Assembly (NCBI GenBank): GCA_004323695.1
Contig: SCRU01000059.1
Coordinates: 62,001 to 126,000 of the forward strand
Length of the DNA stretch: 64,000 nt
Direction: 5' to 3'
Origin: Burkholderiaceae bacterium
GTDB lineage: Bacteria; Pseudomonadota; Gammaproteobacteria; Burkholderiales; Burkholderiaceae_C
In this document: positions 33,010 to 41,319 of the stretch, piece by piece
Numbering within the stretch: position 1 is the stretch's first letter
How the letters are laid out: each line of letters begins with the position of its first letter
Translations under genes and position numbers: made by a program
Notes under the pieces: model-generated
What the model was told of the DNA's origin: nothing
Databases searched by the model: none
Seen by the model: the letters and a program-made list of their open reading frames with translations, nothing else

Positions 33010-34911
33010 TCAGGCCGCCATGCGTTGCGCCGCGGCTTCGTGGTCCACATCCAGGCTCACGTCAGCGCCAAGGGCTCGTCTGGACTGACGCAAAGTGGCC
33101 ATCTGCCCGCTTCGCATGGACTCAAAGAGCTTTTCTGTCGTCATTGCCGGCTCCCCTTGCATGCGCTCGAAGACCCACCGGCCAAGATCTCGCAGAACAT
33201 CGGCAACCTGATGGAAAATCCCGCGGGGCAGTTCCTCCGTCACCTGCATCTCGCCCGTGCTCCAGAGAGCAAAAGCATGAGCAGCGCACTCTTCCGGATC
33301 AGCACATTGATGGGCCGCGGCCACCTCGCCAAGCGCAATGAGCGTTTGTCGGGTGCGGTGAGCAAGTGGCTTGTGCGCAGCGAACTCATTTCGGATGTAG
33401 ATGCGCTCCTGCACGGTAAGCATGTTTTCGGTTGCGAAGTGCCAGGCTTCGTGTCGGGCTGCGCGGTCAAGATTCTTGGCGTGCAGGTTCAGCAGAATCC
33501 CGTTGTTGATGTATTTCCCCGCTACCTGCTGAGCTGTGGCAAGGTCGTAGAGCTTGTCGAGCACCTTCACGTGACGGCTCGTGCCCATCATCAGGTTGCA
33601 CTCAGCCAATACCCTGTTGACTTCTTCTTGTCCGTTTCGTGCGCCGGCCCACACCGGTGAGAGGCTGTAAAGCGGCATCGGCCCGCACAAGGCATCCTTC
33701 ATGGCAGGGGTCATGCTGAAGGTTGGCACGTCGAATTCATTGCCGCCAAGATTGACTCGCCCCATGGTGACTTTTACGCCGTGGGGCTTGAGCACCTTGT
33801 CGGCAAGCTTTGGCAGGATTTCCTTGTAAAAGTCGTCGAGGCTTTCACCGCCTCCGGCTCTGCCCCCATTGCGCATGGACTGGGTAATCCATGCGAACTG
33901 GTTCACCTGGGGAATCGCTGCGGCGCGCTGGATGAGCCGGCGCAGGACCAGGCCAGACCACTCCTCGGTGTTGGTCACAAATGGCGCCGCGGGCGTGAGT
34001 TCATCCCAGGCCAGCGCCCGAGCTCGGTTGCCCGCCTCGACAATCTCCGGGTCTTTCGGATTGAAGTTCAGGTTTCCGAACGAGATCGGCTTCCCCTCGT
34101 TGATCGCGGCCACCAAAAGTGGCCTGATCTTCTCTGGCCGAAACTCGGGTTGCCCTCGAAGCTTCTGTAGCGCCGCCACCAGCATGGCGTCTCGTGCCAG
34201 TCTCCGTGCTTTCTTACCGCCACTTTGCGCCCAATCGCTCTGGATTTCCTCAACGAAATACAAAGAACCACGCTCGGTCACCCGGGCATGCGCCATGATG
34301 TTTTTGTCCACCGAGCCGTCCAGGGCTGAGCTAAAGTGGCTCGCCTTGAAATCCCACGCCACCGGAAGCAGCAACTTCAACTCCTGGATCCTCTTCTGCA
34401 TCCGCACCGGCAACTCGGGGTCATCCATCAGGTCGCCAAGACTGAAAGCGATGGAAGTGGCATCGTATTGAATGGCTTCGATCTGCGATTCCAGCTCGCC
34501 AAGTTCGTCTTGAACATTGTCCCGTTGGGAATTGAGGACAAACAGGTACTCCTTGTAAGTGCCTCCTTTGTGGCGCCAACCCTCGTAGTGAGGCTGGGCC
34601 AGCTCAACTTCCTTGACGGTTGGAAGCCCAGAGCGCACAAGCTGGACGACCTCATCCTTGGTGAGGGACTTGGCCTCTGATCCGCCCAAACGCTCCAGGA
34701 TACCGCTGTCCTGCAATTCCGAGCGCTTGATCCCTTTTTGCTGAAACGCCTGGATCATTGCCGCCCACTGCTTTGGCGGGGCCTTCCCCTGAGACCCTTG
34801 AGTAAGCAAGGTCTCAAGTTTCGAAAAAAAGCCAGCCCTTTCGCCGGCAACTTCCAGTCCATTGCCTCGGCCGTTGAGGTAGCAGTATTGATTGCCTTTG
34901 TTGTCTATCAT
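33010..34911 (-). CDS. Polyvalent-type protein with HEAWH zincin motif
   Basis: This encodes 633 residues. The middle (residues about 220-370) has YFVEEIQSDWAQSGGKKARR, AAPFVTNTEEWSGLVLRRLI, QFAWITQ and YKEILPKLADKVLK, a recurrent domain of large polyvalent proteins in phages and plasmids. Further on, AARHEAWHFATENML contains HEAWH (487-491), an HExxH zinc-protease motif, with PEECAAHAFALW behind it as a possible third ligand region. The rest is helical. Polyvalent proteins are thought to be injected with DNA and to modify the recipient. Its place next to dotDCB, with a full transfer system, makes that attractive. The start has a copy of the recurrent element 11 bases upstream. Confidence 0.7.
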   Translation of the reverse strand: MIDNKGNQYCYLNGRGNGLEVAGERAGFFSKLETLLTQGSQGKAPPKQWAAMIQAFQQKGIKRSELQDSGILERLGGSEAKSLTKDEVVQLVRSGLPTVKEVELAQPHYEGWRHKGGTYKEYLFVLNSQRDNVQDELGELESQIEAIQYDATSIAFSLGDLMDDPELPVRMQKRIQELKLLLPVAWDFKASHFSSALDGSVDKNIMAHARVTERGSLYFVEEIQSDWAQSGGKKARRLARDAMLVAALQKLRGQPEFRPEKIRPLLVAAINEGKPISFGNLNFNPKDPEIVEAGNRARALAWDELTPAAPFVTNTEEWSGLVLRRLIQRAAAIPQVNQFAWITQSMRNGGRAGGGESLDDFYKEILPKLADKVLKPHGVKVTMGRVNLGGNEFDVPTFSMTPAMKDALCGPMPLYSLSPVWAGARNGQEEVNRVLAECNLMMGTSRHVKVLDKLYDLATAQQVAGKYINNGILLNLHAKNLDRAARHEAWHFATENMLTVQERIYIRNEFAAHKPLAHRTRQTLIALGEVAAAHQCADPEECAAHAFALWSTGEMQVTEELPRGIFHQVADVLRDLGRWVFERMQGEPAMTTEKLFESMRSGQMATLRQSRRALGADVSLDVDHEAAAQRMAA

Positions 34912-34921
34912 TTTCTATTCA

Positions 34922-34940
34922 CCTATCAACACGAACCAAA
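34922..34940 (-). promoter_or_regulatory. Recurrent element upstream of the polyvalent gene
   Basis: On the minus strand TTTGGTTCGTGTTGATAGG shares the ATTTGGTTCGTGyTGATA core with the promoter at 59936. It lies 11 bases before the ATG at 34911. Confidence 0.5.
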
Positions 34941-35115
34941 TGTCGAACCAGTATATGCGCTTCGAAGCCCCCGCGGTGATTTCTTCGAGACCTAAGGCAA
35001 CTGGCCGCCCGTGGCCTCCATCGTTCTACAGCATGACTAGCCGCAGGCGGCGGCACCATCTTCCTGGGCAACTGAACAGCTAAACAGCGCAGCTTGCTGC
35101 GCCACACATCAGCCA

Positions 35116-35380
35116 CCAATGGCCGATTCAAATACCTCCTGAGGTCAATCCATCTCACGGCAACACATAGACCTCACGTGGCCCATTGATCTACCACTTG
35201 TTGTCAACTCAATCTCTCTACTTGTCTCCAATGGCTGATTCATCTACCACCAATGACAATCATCCAAACCAGGCCTTTTACTGCACAGCTTGTTGTCTCT
35301 GGTGGCACTTACAAAGTCCATCAAATATCCTCCAGCGACAACTTCATGTTGTCGGCTTTGATGTCGCACTGATCTACCAC
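35116..35380 (+). repeat. ATCTACCAC direct repeats upstream of parM
   Basis: ATCTACCAC occurs at 35189-35197, 35242-35250 and 35372-35380. A longer repeat (CCAATGGCnGATTCAnnTACC) occurs at 35116-35136 and 35228-35248. They fill the AT-rich space before the ParM-type gene, the usual place of a parC centromere or iterons. The rest of 34941-35461 contains nothing I can call a gene. Confidence 0.6.
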
Positions 35381-35461
35381 CAACGGCTCATAAATACGAC
35401 ACTGGAGCACATTTCCAATGAAATTCTTTGCTTTCGACAGAATTGGCTCTAACATGCGCAA

Positions 35462-35487
35462 TTGGTTCGCAACGATACATTCAAAGG
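35462..35487 (+). promoter_or_regulatory. Recurrent element in the parM leader
   Basis: TTGGTTCGCAACGATACATT lies 7 bases before the ribosome site AAAGGA of the parM gene (start 35494). Confidence 0.5.
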
Positions 35488-35493
35488 AAACAA

Positions 35494-36642
35494 ATGGACA
35501 AGAGCAAGGCATTGGTAGCCGTAGCCATCGATCTGGGCTATGGCCTGACAAAATTCACGAGGCGCAAAGAAGACGCATCCGGTGACGCCATCATCGAATA
35601 CGACCTTTTCCCTTCTGTAGCCCTGGCCGTCGACCGACGCCGCTACGAACTCGAAGAGCGCAAAAGCTCCGATGTGCGCGTCGTCTCCTACAACGGAGAG
35701 TCGTACGTGGTCGGGCCTGGGGTCATGGGCCGGGTCGCATCCTTCGGGGATTTTGGCCGCCAACTCGATGACTCCTTCTACAACAGCGCCCCATACCACG
35801 CCCTGATGCGTGGGGCTCTGGCCTACATGGGAGAAGAACACATCGATGTGCTGGTTCTGGGGCTTCCAGTGAGCCACTTTCGAGATCCGGCAAAGCCCGC
35901 AGCGCTCAAAAACGCCTATACCGGCCTGATCTCCATCGACAAGGACAAAAGCGTCCAGATCGACAAGGTGATCGTGCGCCCCCAGCCCATGGGCGGCTTT
36001 TACAGCCTGGATCGCAACATCCCCGAGATCAACGAGACCATTTTGAAGTACCCGCAGTCGGGCCTGCAGCCGCTGAAAGATTGGGATGACCTGCTCGATA
36101 CCATGACCATTGTTGCCGTCGACCCGGGCGAATACACACTGGACTGGTTGCTGGTCAACAAGGGCGAGCCCAATACCGACGTGTCCGGCGCCGCAGGCGA
36201 CGCCGGCCGCCACCGCGTCCTCAATGCCGTGAAGGAACACCTGGAGGTAACGCTTTCCAGGCGCATCGCGCCCTCCAATCTCCAGCGTCTGGACGAATCC
36301 TTGCGAAAAGGCACACCCTTCAAGCTCGAAGGCCGCATGGTCGACATGAAGGATCCGGAGATCGCAGCGGCGGCCCGCCGGGCCGTGCGCGATCCTGTTG
36401 GCATCATGTTCAACGGGATCAAGGGCGCATGGGACGTGATCGACATGGTGGTCATGGTTGGCGGACACCCTGCCGATTACGCAGATGAAATCTCCAGCAG
36501 GATGCCCGACATGCCAATTTTCACACCCCCCCACTCAGTGTTCAGCAACGTCGAGGGGCTGCAGCTGATCGCCGAACAGGTGGCACTCAACGATGCCAGT
36601 TCCAACCAAATCAAGTCGGCCGGGCAGGCCGAGACCGCGTAA
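35494..36642 (+). CDS. parM: ParM/StbA-type actin-like plasmid segregation protein
   Basis: This encodes 382 residues from the ATG at 35494, preceded by AAAGGA. It shows the actin-fold signature in order: phosphate-1 loop AIDLGYGLTKF (about residues 11-21), phosphate-2 loop AVDPGEYTLDWLLV near 206, and an adenosine-loop MVVMVGGHPADYAD near 310. Such proteins form filaments that push plasmid copies apart after binding an adaptor at a centromere. The next gene, 20 bases on, is the probable adaptor, and the direct repeats upstream are a candidate centromere. The window also holds ParA/ParB, so two partition systems coexist. Confidence 0.85.
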   Translation: MDKSKALVAVAIDLGYGLTKFTRRKEDASGDAIIEYDLFPSVALAVDRRRYELEERKSSDVRVVSYNGESYVVGPGVMGRVASFGDFGRQLDDSFYNSAPYHALMRGALAYMGEEHIDVLVLGLPVSHFRDPAKPAALKNAYTGLISIDKDKSVQIDKVIVRPQPMGGFYSLDRNIPEINETILKYPQSGLQPLKDWDDLLDTMTIVAVDPGEYTLDWLLVNKGEPNTDVSGAAGDAGRHRVLNAVKEHLEVTLSRRIAPSNLQRLDESLRKGTPFKLEGRMVDMKDPEIAAAARRAVRDPVGIMFNGIKGAWDVIDMVVMVGGHPADYADEISSRMPDMPIFTPPHSVFSNVEGLQLIAEQVALNDASSNQIKSAGQAETA

Positions 36643-36662
36643 CAAGGCCCGGAGGACCAGAT

Positions 36663-37091
36663 ATGGCCAAGACCGATCGACACATTGATTTGCGGCTGCG
36701 CGTGGTTCGCCAGGCCAATCCCGTTCTGTATGCCAGGTTGAGCCAGTTCACCGGCGAAGGCGCTGACCGTGTGCGCAATTCCTACATCCGCCGGCTCTGC
36801 GAGATGGGCATGCTCGTCGAGGAAGAACGCGAGCAGCGCCTGATCCGCGCGCACGAAACCCAGAGCCGCGGCATGGCGGCCGTGCGCGACGCGGTCGAGT
36901 CCGCCACGGGCGGCGCGCTCAGCTCCGCGGGAGCCGGCGCTCATGATCAACATCCAGCACAGGAAACGGTTCGGCCAGTAACCACTTCGATGGGGCCAAG
37001 TTCCTCGAATAACCATTCTCCCGATGATCGCCCGCCACCACGGGTGGCGGGCGGGGGGCGGAGGCTTTTGACCGGCGAGAGCGGTGTTTGA
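36663..37091 (+). CDS. Putative ParR-like adaptor
   Basis: This encodes 142 residues with CGGAGG upstream, just after parM. The first 60 residues (HIDLRLRVVRQANPVLYARL, then ADRVRNSYIRRLCEMGML) are basic and look like a ribbon-helix-helix: a short strand and two helices. The C-terminal half is disordered, Ser/Pro/Gly rich. ParR-type adaptors bind centromere repeats through such domains and cap ParM filaments through a flexible tail. The assignment rests on position and layout. Confidence 0.65.
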   Translation: MAKTDRHIDLRLRVVRQANPVLYARLSQFTGEGADRVRNSYIRRLCEMGMLVEEEREQRLIRAHETQSRGMAAVRDAVESATGGALSSAGAGAHDQHPAQETVRPVTTSMGPSSSNNHSPDDRPPPRVAGGGRRLLTGESGV

Positions 37092-37503
37092 CTGGTTCTA
37101 TTGACAAATGGCAAGAAACTAACAGCGTGCTTTACCTGTAGCAAGCAGATTTCCAGCGAGTTTCTTCTGGCCGTCGTTGCAGGGCTGTTTCAAGTCCAAA
37201 ATTTAATTGCGTGCTATGAACATATCCAGCAGAGTTGTTCTTGCACCGTGAAACCTATCGATCTGAATGCTATTGAAATAGCACCCACTTATTCGGTTGC
37301 ATCGGGTTGCGTTTTGCCCCTTTATCAACACTAATGTACTTTTAGGGGAAGAAATTTCGACGTGGAATGGTTTTTTGCAGGAGAATTCCCGAGGAATCAA
37401 AGCGCCACTGGAGGCTGATACACAGGAACAAGACCTCAGTGGTAGATAGAACGCCCACGAAGGTACGAGAAGGATCCGGCTCGTAGGGAATGGACCACAA
37501 GAA
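37092..37503. other. Intergenic stretch before the recombinase
   Basis: No convincing gene. A reverse copy of the ATCTACCAC repeat (GTGGTAGAT, 37439-37447) lies about 57 bases before the recombinase start. A TTGACA at 37101-37106 has no good -10 behind it. Confidence 0.5.
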
Positions 37504-39042
37504 ATGCACGTAGAACAAGAAACCTCGCAGTCCGGCCAAGGTGCCAAATCAACCCCCGGGGGTAAACCCCCTGTGGATTTGGTTATTCAGGAGATGGAGA
37601 GCCTGCCGGACATCTTCACCGTCAAGAACGCGAGCCCGCCTCCATTCCATGGCCTGGATATGGGTGAGCCTCCCCCCTCCGGCTCTACCTTCGTGCCTGT
37701 TGACGAGCTCGACACCCCGATCGAGACGACCATCAAAGGCTGGGAGGCCGAGCACACCCAGCGCCTGAGCGATTGGTACACAGATGCCTCCAAAACCGTC
37801 TCGGACAAAACCGCTATTTACTACAGGTCCTGCTACCGCGGCATGCTCAAGCGGGCAGCTGCTGCCAGGAACGTGGACCCGGCGTTCGTCTCCGCCAGCC
37901 ATCTGGTCGAAGATCTGATCGGCAGCCATGGGCTGGGCATCAAGACCCAGGAGGTCTACCGAAGCGCCCTGCTCTGGGCCATCCCGCGTGACGACCTGGG
38001 GTTCGATTCGGCAGACTCAGCCAGCGCCCTTGAGGCGCTCAAGGCCTACAAGCCACGGGAACAATCCCGCTTGGGGCAGCGCGGTCGCCGCGTGCGCACC
38101 TCTGCACGCAGTATTCCTGAGGCTGATCTCGGCCCACTTTTGAACGGGCTGCTCAGCGGCAGAACTTCCGCCACCATGTGGGGCAGCAAGACCGGCGTAT
38201 GGATCAATGCAGGCATCGCCACTGGTGCTCGCCCGGGCGAGTGGGAGCGGGCCTTCTGGCTGGATTGGAACAGGGGCATTCTTCGTCTGCCGAACCTGAA
38301 ACTCAAGAGCCGGGCCTCTTTCGACTGGAAAAACATCCCGGCCAGGCTCATCTCCCAGGCTGAAATGGACATCGCGGAGATGGTTCAGGCCGACCCAGAG
38401 AATGCGGCCGCTGTTCTGCAGGCAGCCCGAAGCGCTGCGGCGATCACCAGATCGTTCTTCGATGAGATCGAGGCCACCACGCAAGACGAGCAGACGCTAT
38501 TGATGCTTCGTCAGCTGCGCGCCTGGGAGCTGCGCAAGAGGACCTTGGCCTGGCGCGACATCGTCGTGCCAGAAAAATGGCGCTACGCGGTGAACTCTCA
38601 CCTGGTCAACATCCAGAACTACCTGGCAGGCAGCCCGGAGAACACCTTCGAGAAGTTTTACAACGGCTGCCGCTCTGCCATGGGTGCGGCGTGCCGGCGC
38701 ATGTTCCCGGACGGGCGTCTGTACTCCCTGTACGACACGCGATCGACAGCGGCCGCCAACATGCAAGCGAGCATGGGATCGGTCGCAGCGGCCGCTGCAC
38801 TTGGGCACTTCGCCGTGGGCGATCACGCGCTGCAGTCCATTCGCACACTCCAGACTAACTACGCCGGGGCCGATCGGGCCTTTCGACGCGCGGGAGGTTT
38901 CGCCCCAAGAGCCGCTGATACACAGAACCAGATCCTGCAGACGTCCATCGCTGCCGAGGCAGCTGACGCGATGAACGACACCTCGGGATCTCGTTTCGCG
39001 CATTCCGATGTTGAGGGTGATCAATTCACTTTGTTGCCTTGA
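37504..39042 (+). CDS. Tyrosine recombinase-like protein
   Basis: This encodes 512 residues. The C-terminal half carries a divergent tyrosine-recombinase pattern: TGARPGEWERAFWLDW (first Arg, about residues 240-255), LYDTRSTAAANMQ (second box, with YDTR where HxxR is usual), ALGHFAVGDHA (GH box) and a Tyr in LQTNYAGADRAF. The N-terminal part has a SAM-like helical domain (residues about 85-160). It may resolve plasmid multimers or be an inactive relative, since the HxxR His is missing. A reverse ATCTACCAC copy lies just upstream. The nearest ribosome-like sequence (AGGGAATGG) is far from the ATG, so the start could shift. Confidence 0.65.
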   Translation: MHVEQETSQSGQGAKSTPGGKPPVDLVIQEMESLPDIFTVKNASPPPFHGLDMGEPPPSGSTFVPVDELDTPIETTIKGWEAEHTQRLSDWYTDASKTVSDKTAIYYRSCYRGMLKRAAAARNVDPAFVSASHLVEDLIGSHGLGIKTQEVYRSALLWAIPRDDLGFDSADSASALEALKAYKPREQSRLGQRGRRVRTSARSIPEADLGPLLNGLLSGRTSATMWGSKTGVWINAGIATGARPGEWERAFWLDWNRGILRLPNLKLKSRASFDWKNIPARLISQAEMDIAEMVQADPENAAAVLQAARSAAAITRSFFDEIEATTQDEQTLLMLRQLRAWELRKRTLAWRDIVVPEKWRYAVNSHLVNIQNYLAGSPENTFEKFYNGCRSAMGAACRRMFPDGRLYSLYDTRSTAAANMQASMGSVAAAAALGHFAVGDHALQSIRTLQTNYAGADRAFRRAGGFAPRAADTQNQILQTSIAAEAADAMNDTSGSRFAHSDVEGDQFTLLP

Positions 39043-39296
39043 TTGTTCTCATTGGAATCAATATACGAAACAATCAGGCTGATCACGAGCTCGAGGAGTA
39101 CAGCCTCCCCAATAGTTCAAAGTTGGCCGAGAATCTCCCTCTTCCCCTGGCATGAAAAATTCAACGCTGCTGAGAAGCGCAAAAGTCGATGTTCCACGAC
39201 TTTTAATGTTTCATGAATTATTTGTTATGTGACAACAACTTAGTGCTGAATAACAACCCCTTCGGGAAAATGTTTCACGAAAACCTCAATTTTGGG

Positions 39297-39324
39297 TTGA
39301 CCAAATCCTGATTTGATTTATAAT
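39297..39324 (+). promoter_or_regulatory. Consensus sigma-70 promoter
   Basis: TTGACC (39297-39302) and a perfect TATAAT (39319-39324), 16 bases apart, put the transcript start near 39331, with a short leader to the ATG at 39353. The rest of 39043-39296 is AT-rich with no gene; a reverse copy-like TTGTTTCGTATATTGATT lies around 39057-39074. Confidence 0.8.
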
Positions 39325-39352
39325 TTAGTTATTGAGTAACCGAAAGACTCAG

Positions 39353-40117
39353 ATGACTAACGACAGTGCTCCGCAGCCTGTGGATCAGCTGACTCAATGG
39401 AACGAGGTCTGCTCTCTCGCGGAACTTTCTCGAATCCTGACGATACTTCACGGGGCCAAGGCTCCGTCTGATGGTTCGCTCAAAAAGTGGAGCGCCGGCG
39501 GTGAGTTCCGGGACTGTGTAGCCCCGGCCGATGCAGGCCCAGGGACCAGTCGACATGATGCGTCGCGGCCAGGCCGCCCCGGCCTTCGCCTTTACACCAA
39601 AAAAGCCATGGATCGCGTGTACGAGATGTGGCCCTTCCTTTCAGAAAACAGCGCTCAGTCTGTCCTGGATCTTGCCCTGGACAGGACCACCGAGCACCTG
39701 AAACAGGCGATCGATACCATCGTCTCCAAGCAGGTCAGCGCCCAGCCGGTCGAAGCCGCAAATCCGCCGCAGGCGCCGGCAACTGGTGGCGCAGCTCTCG
39801 CCGACACACCAGCCCTTGACACCAGGATGAGCGAGTGGCAGCGCCAGATCAACGACAAGATGGAGGCCATGGCCGCAAGCATCGCCGCGGTGCAGCGTGA
39901 AATGGCCCAGTTCTCCAAGTTCAGCAGCAACCTGGTGCTGCGCCTGGACGACGCGGTGGCCAAGACAAGAGAGTCCCTTGCCTCAGCTCATGCCCACGGC
40001 GGCCCTGCCCACGATCCACTTGTCGAGGCCCGTCGTGATCGCGACATGGGGATCATCAAATCCAGTCTGGAAAGCATTCACCAGGCGCTTGAACGCGCCG
40101 GCATCTCCACCGTTTGA
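39353..40117 (+). CDS. Coiled-coil DNA-binding-like protein (KfrA-type)
   Basis: This encodes 254 residues from the ATG at 39353, about 22 bases into the transcript from the strong promoter above. Residues about 15-80 form a helix-turn-helix-like head (CSLAELSRILTILHGAKAPS). A long coiled coil follows with heptad-like Met/Gln/Leu repeats (about residues 165-240). KfrA-like plasmid proteins have this head-plus-coil layout and can assist segregation. It is just upstream of the parS site at 40123 and convergent with parB, in keeping with a segregation role. Confidence 0.6.
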   Translation: MTNDSAPQPVDQLTQWNEVCSLAELSRILTILHGAKAPSDGSLKKWSAGGEFRDCVAPADAGPGTSRHDASRPGRPGLRLYTKKAMDRVYEMWPFLSENSAQSVLDLALDRTTEHLKQAIDTIVSKQVSAQPVEAANPPQAPATGGAALADTPALDTRMSEWQRQINDKMEAMAASIAAVQREMAQFSKFSSNLVLRLDDAVAKTRESLASAHAHGGPAHDPLVEARRDRDMGIIKSSLESIHQALERAGISTV

Positions 40118-40122
40118 ATGGC

Positions 40123-40141
40123 GTGGAAACCTGGTTTCCAC
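40123..40141. promoter_or_regulatory. parS: parS-like palindrome, copy 1
   Basis: GTGGAAACCTGGTTTCCAC is a perfect palindrome around a central T/A base and matches the copies at 41083 and 41249. It lies between the coiled-coil gene and parB. Confidence 0.8.
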
Positions 40142-40147
40142 GGATAA

Positions 40148-40173
40148 AGCTCGCAGGCCCAAGAGGCCGAGCT
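40148..40173. terminator. Possible bidirectional terminator at the end of parB
   Basis: AGCTC and GAGCT with an inner GGCC/GGCC stem form a hairpin overlapping the parB stop; TTTAT follows on the minus strand. It could stop both convergent transcripts. Confidence 0.45.
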
Positions 40174-41230
40174 ACCCTCTCATGGCCCTCAACGCTTCCA
40201 CAAGTGTGTCGAGACACTCGTCGGAGGTTGAGCCCGCCAACAGATTGATCTTGAATGCCCCGCCCTTCCCTCTCACGCAGGACCCGATGTTCTTTCCCTG
40301 AACCTGCAGGTCGATCTTTTCCTGGCGGCCCGGCCCGGAGCCGACCAAAGCGTTGACCACGGCCGCCGAGGCCAGGCGTTGACCGCGAATCTTTTCTGCA
40401 CGCCGAAGCACGGCCCGCGAATCTCTTTCAAGCGCGGCGGCGACCGCTTCGGCCATCCGGTACTGGATTTCCAGCGGTGATCTGAAACAGTCCACGACAG
40501 CCTGGGGAAGCTGCGCCACCACTATCGTCTTGCGCACCCACGTGTGCGTCACACCAAGCCTTTCTGCAAGCTGCCGCTGTGATGGAAACAGCCCCTCTTC
40601 CAGCGCCCTCTGGTACATCATCCCCTGCTCATAGGCTGACAGGTCTTCCCGTTCACGGTTCTCCCGGTCCATGGCCATGAACAACTCAACGTCCCCCATC
40701 GTGTCTGCCCAGATAGATGCCAGCACCTGGATCCCAAGTTCAAGACAGGCCCGGTGGCGCCGGTGGCCAAAGACGATCTCGTATTGACCCGCTTGCCCTT
40801 CCAGAGGTCGCACCAAGATGGGCTGGACATTGCCACCAGCCTGCTCGATGTCATTCTTCAGGCCGGCAAAGGCCGCCGTCGCAAATGAGGTTGAATGACG
40901 GTTGGCCCAACGGCTGGGCTTGATCTTTTTGGGGTCCAGTCGCATGGTCTTACTGGCGCCCTCAAAATCCTTCAAGCGCTCGCGCAGATCGGTCAACTCT
41001 CCGTCCAAGGCGTGCATCTGCCCGCGGAAGGCAAGCATCTGCCCAGGGCCTGTTCGTGGTACTGCTCCGGACACCTGCGCTGGTGGAAACCTGGTTTCCA
41101 CGGAAGGGGCTAAAGCCGAAGATTGCACCGGTGCATCTTGACCCACTGTTCCATGCGTGGCCGCCGGCGTGTGTGCCGGCACCGACAGCCCCGCGGTCAA
41201 CTCCTCCAGCCTCTTTCTTGTGCTACCCAT
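40172..41230 (-). CDS. parB: ParB partition protein
   Basis: This encodes 352 residues from the ATG at 41230. An N-terminal region (about residues 1-90) contains ParA-interaction-type sequence. The ParB core (about 95-200) has DPKKIKPSRWANRH and the nucleotide-binding box FGHRRHRACLELG. A helix-turn-helix follows (FPSQRQLAERLGVTHTWVRK, about 216-235), then a C-terminal domain. ParB binds parS and spreads or bridges, with ParA using ATP to move the complex. A parS site is embedded in its own coding sequence and another lies just upstream, so it probably controls its own expression. Confidence 0.88.
   Translation of the reverse strand: MGSTRKRLEELTAGLSVPAHTPAATHGTVGQDAPVQSSALAPSVETRFPPAQVSGAVPRTGPGQMLAFRGQMHALDGELTDLRERLKDFEGASKTMRLDPKKIKPSRWANRHSTSFATAAFAGLKNDIEQAGGNVQPILVRPLEGQAGQYEIVFGHRRHRACLELGIQVLASIWADTMGDVELFMAMDRENREREDLSAYEQGMMYQRALEEGLFPSQRQLAERLGVTHTWVRKTIVVAQLPQAVVDCFRSPLEIQYRMAEAVAAALERDSRAVLRRAEKIRGQRLASAAVVNALVGSGPGRQEKIDLQVQGKNIGSCVRGKGGAFKINLLAGSTSDECLDTLVEALRAMRG
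41083..41101. promoter_or_regulatory. parS: parS-like palindrome, copy 2 (inside parB)
   Basis: A perfect copy of GTGGAAACCTGGTTTCCAC within the parB coding region, in the early variable part, so the DNA-level signal is conserved inside the gene. Confidence 0.8.
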
Positions 41231-41248
41231 GACTGATCTCCTATTTGA

Positions 41249-41267
41249 GTGGAAACCAGGTTTCCAC
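41249..41267. promoter_or_regulatory. parS: parS-like palindrome, copy 3 (parB leader)
   Basis: GTGGAAACCAGGTTTCCAC, with the central base changed to A, lies 18 bases from the parB ATG, between parA and parB. Confidence 0.85.
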
Positions 41268-41280
41268 TTGAACAAAATTC

Positions 41281-41306
41281 GCAGGGATCCCGGTTATCAA
41301 CCCTGC
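41281..41306. other. Hairpin in the parA-parB gap
   Basis: GCAGGG and CCCTGC pair around a 14-base loop, with GAATTTTG behind on the minus strand. It might lower read-through from parA or stabilise the mRNA. Confidence 0.4.
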
Positions 41307-41319
41307 CCTTCCATGGCTA

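Noticed and set aside
35116-35380. ATCTACCAC repeats as a CRISPR array
   Set aside because: The repeats are short and irregularly spaced, without unique spacers of constant length and without cas genes.
35449-36534. A 361-codon open frame antisense to parM
   Set aside because: No ribosome site, low-complexity His/Gly/Val translation, and a fully supported ParM frame on the other strand.
37030-37052. A perfect 10-base hairpin near the end of the ParR-like gene
   Set aside because: It lies inside the coding region and no T-run follows, so I do not call it a terminator.
37101-37334. A 77-codon frame after the ParR-like gene
   Set aside because: No ribosome site, mixed Cys-rich translation and no family; likely chance.
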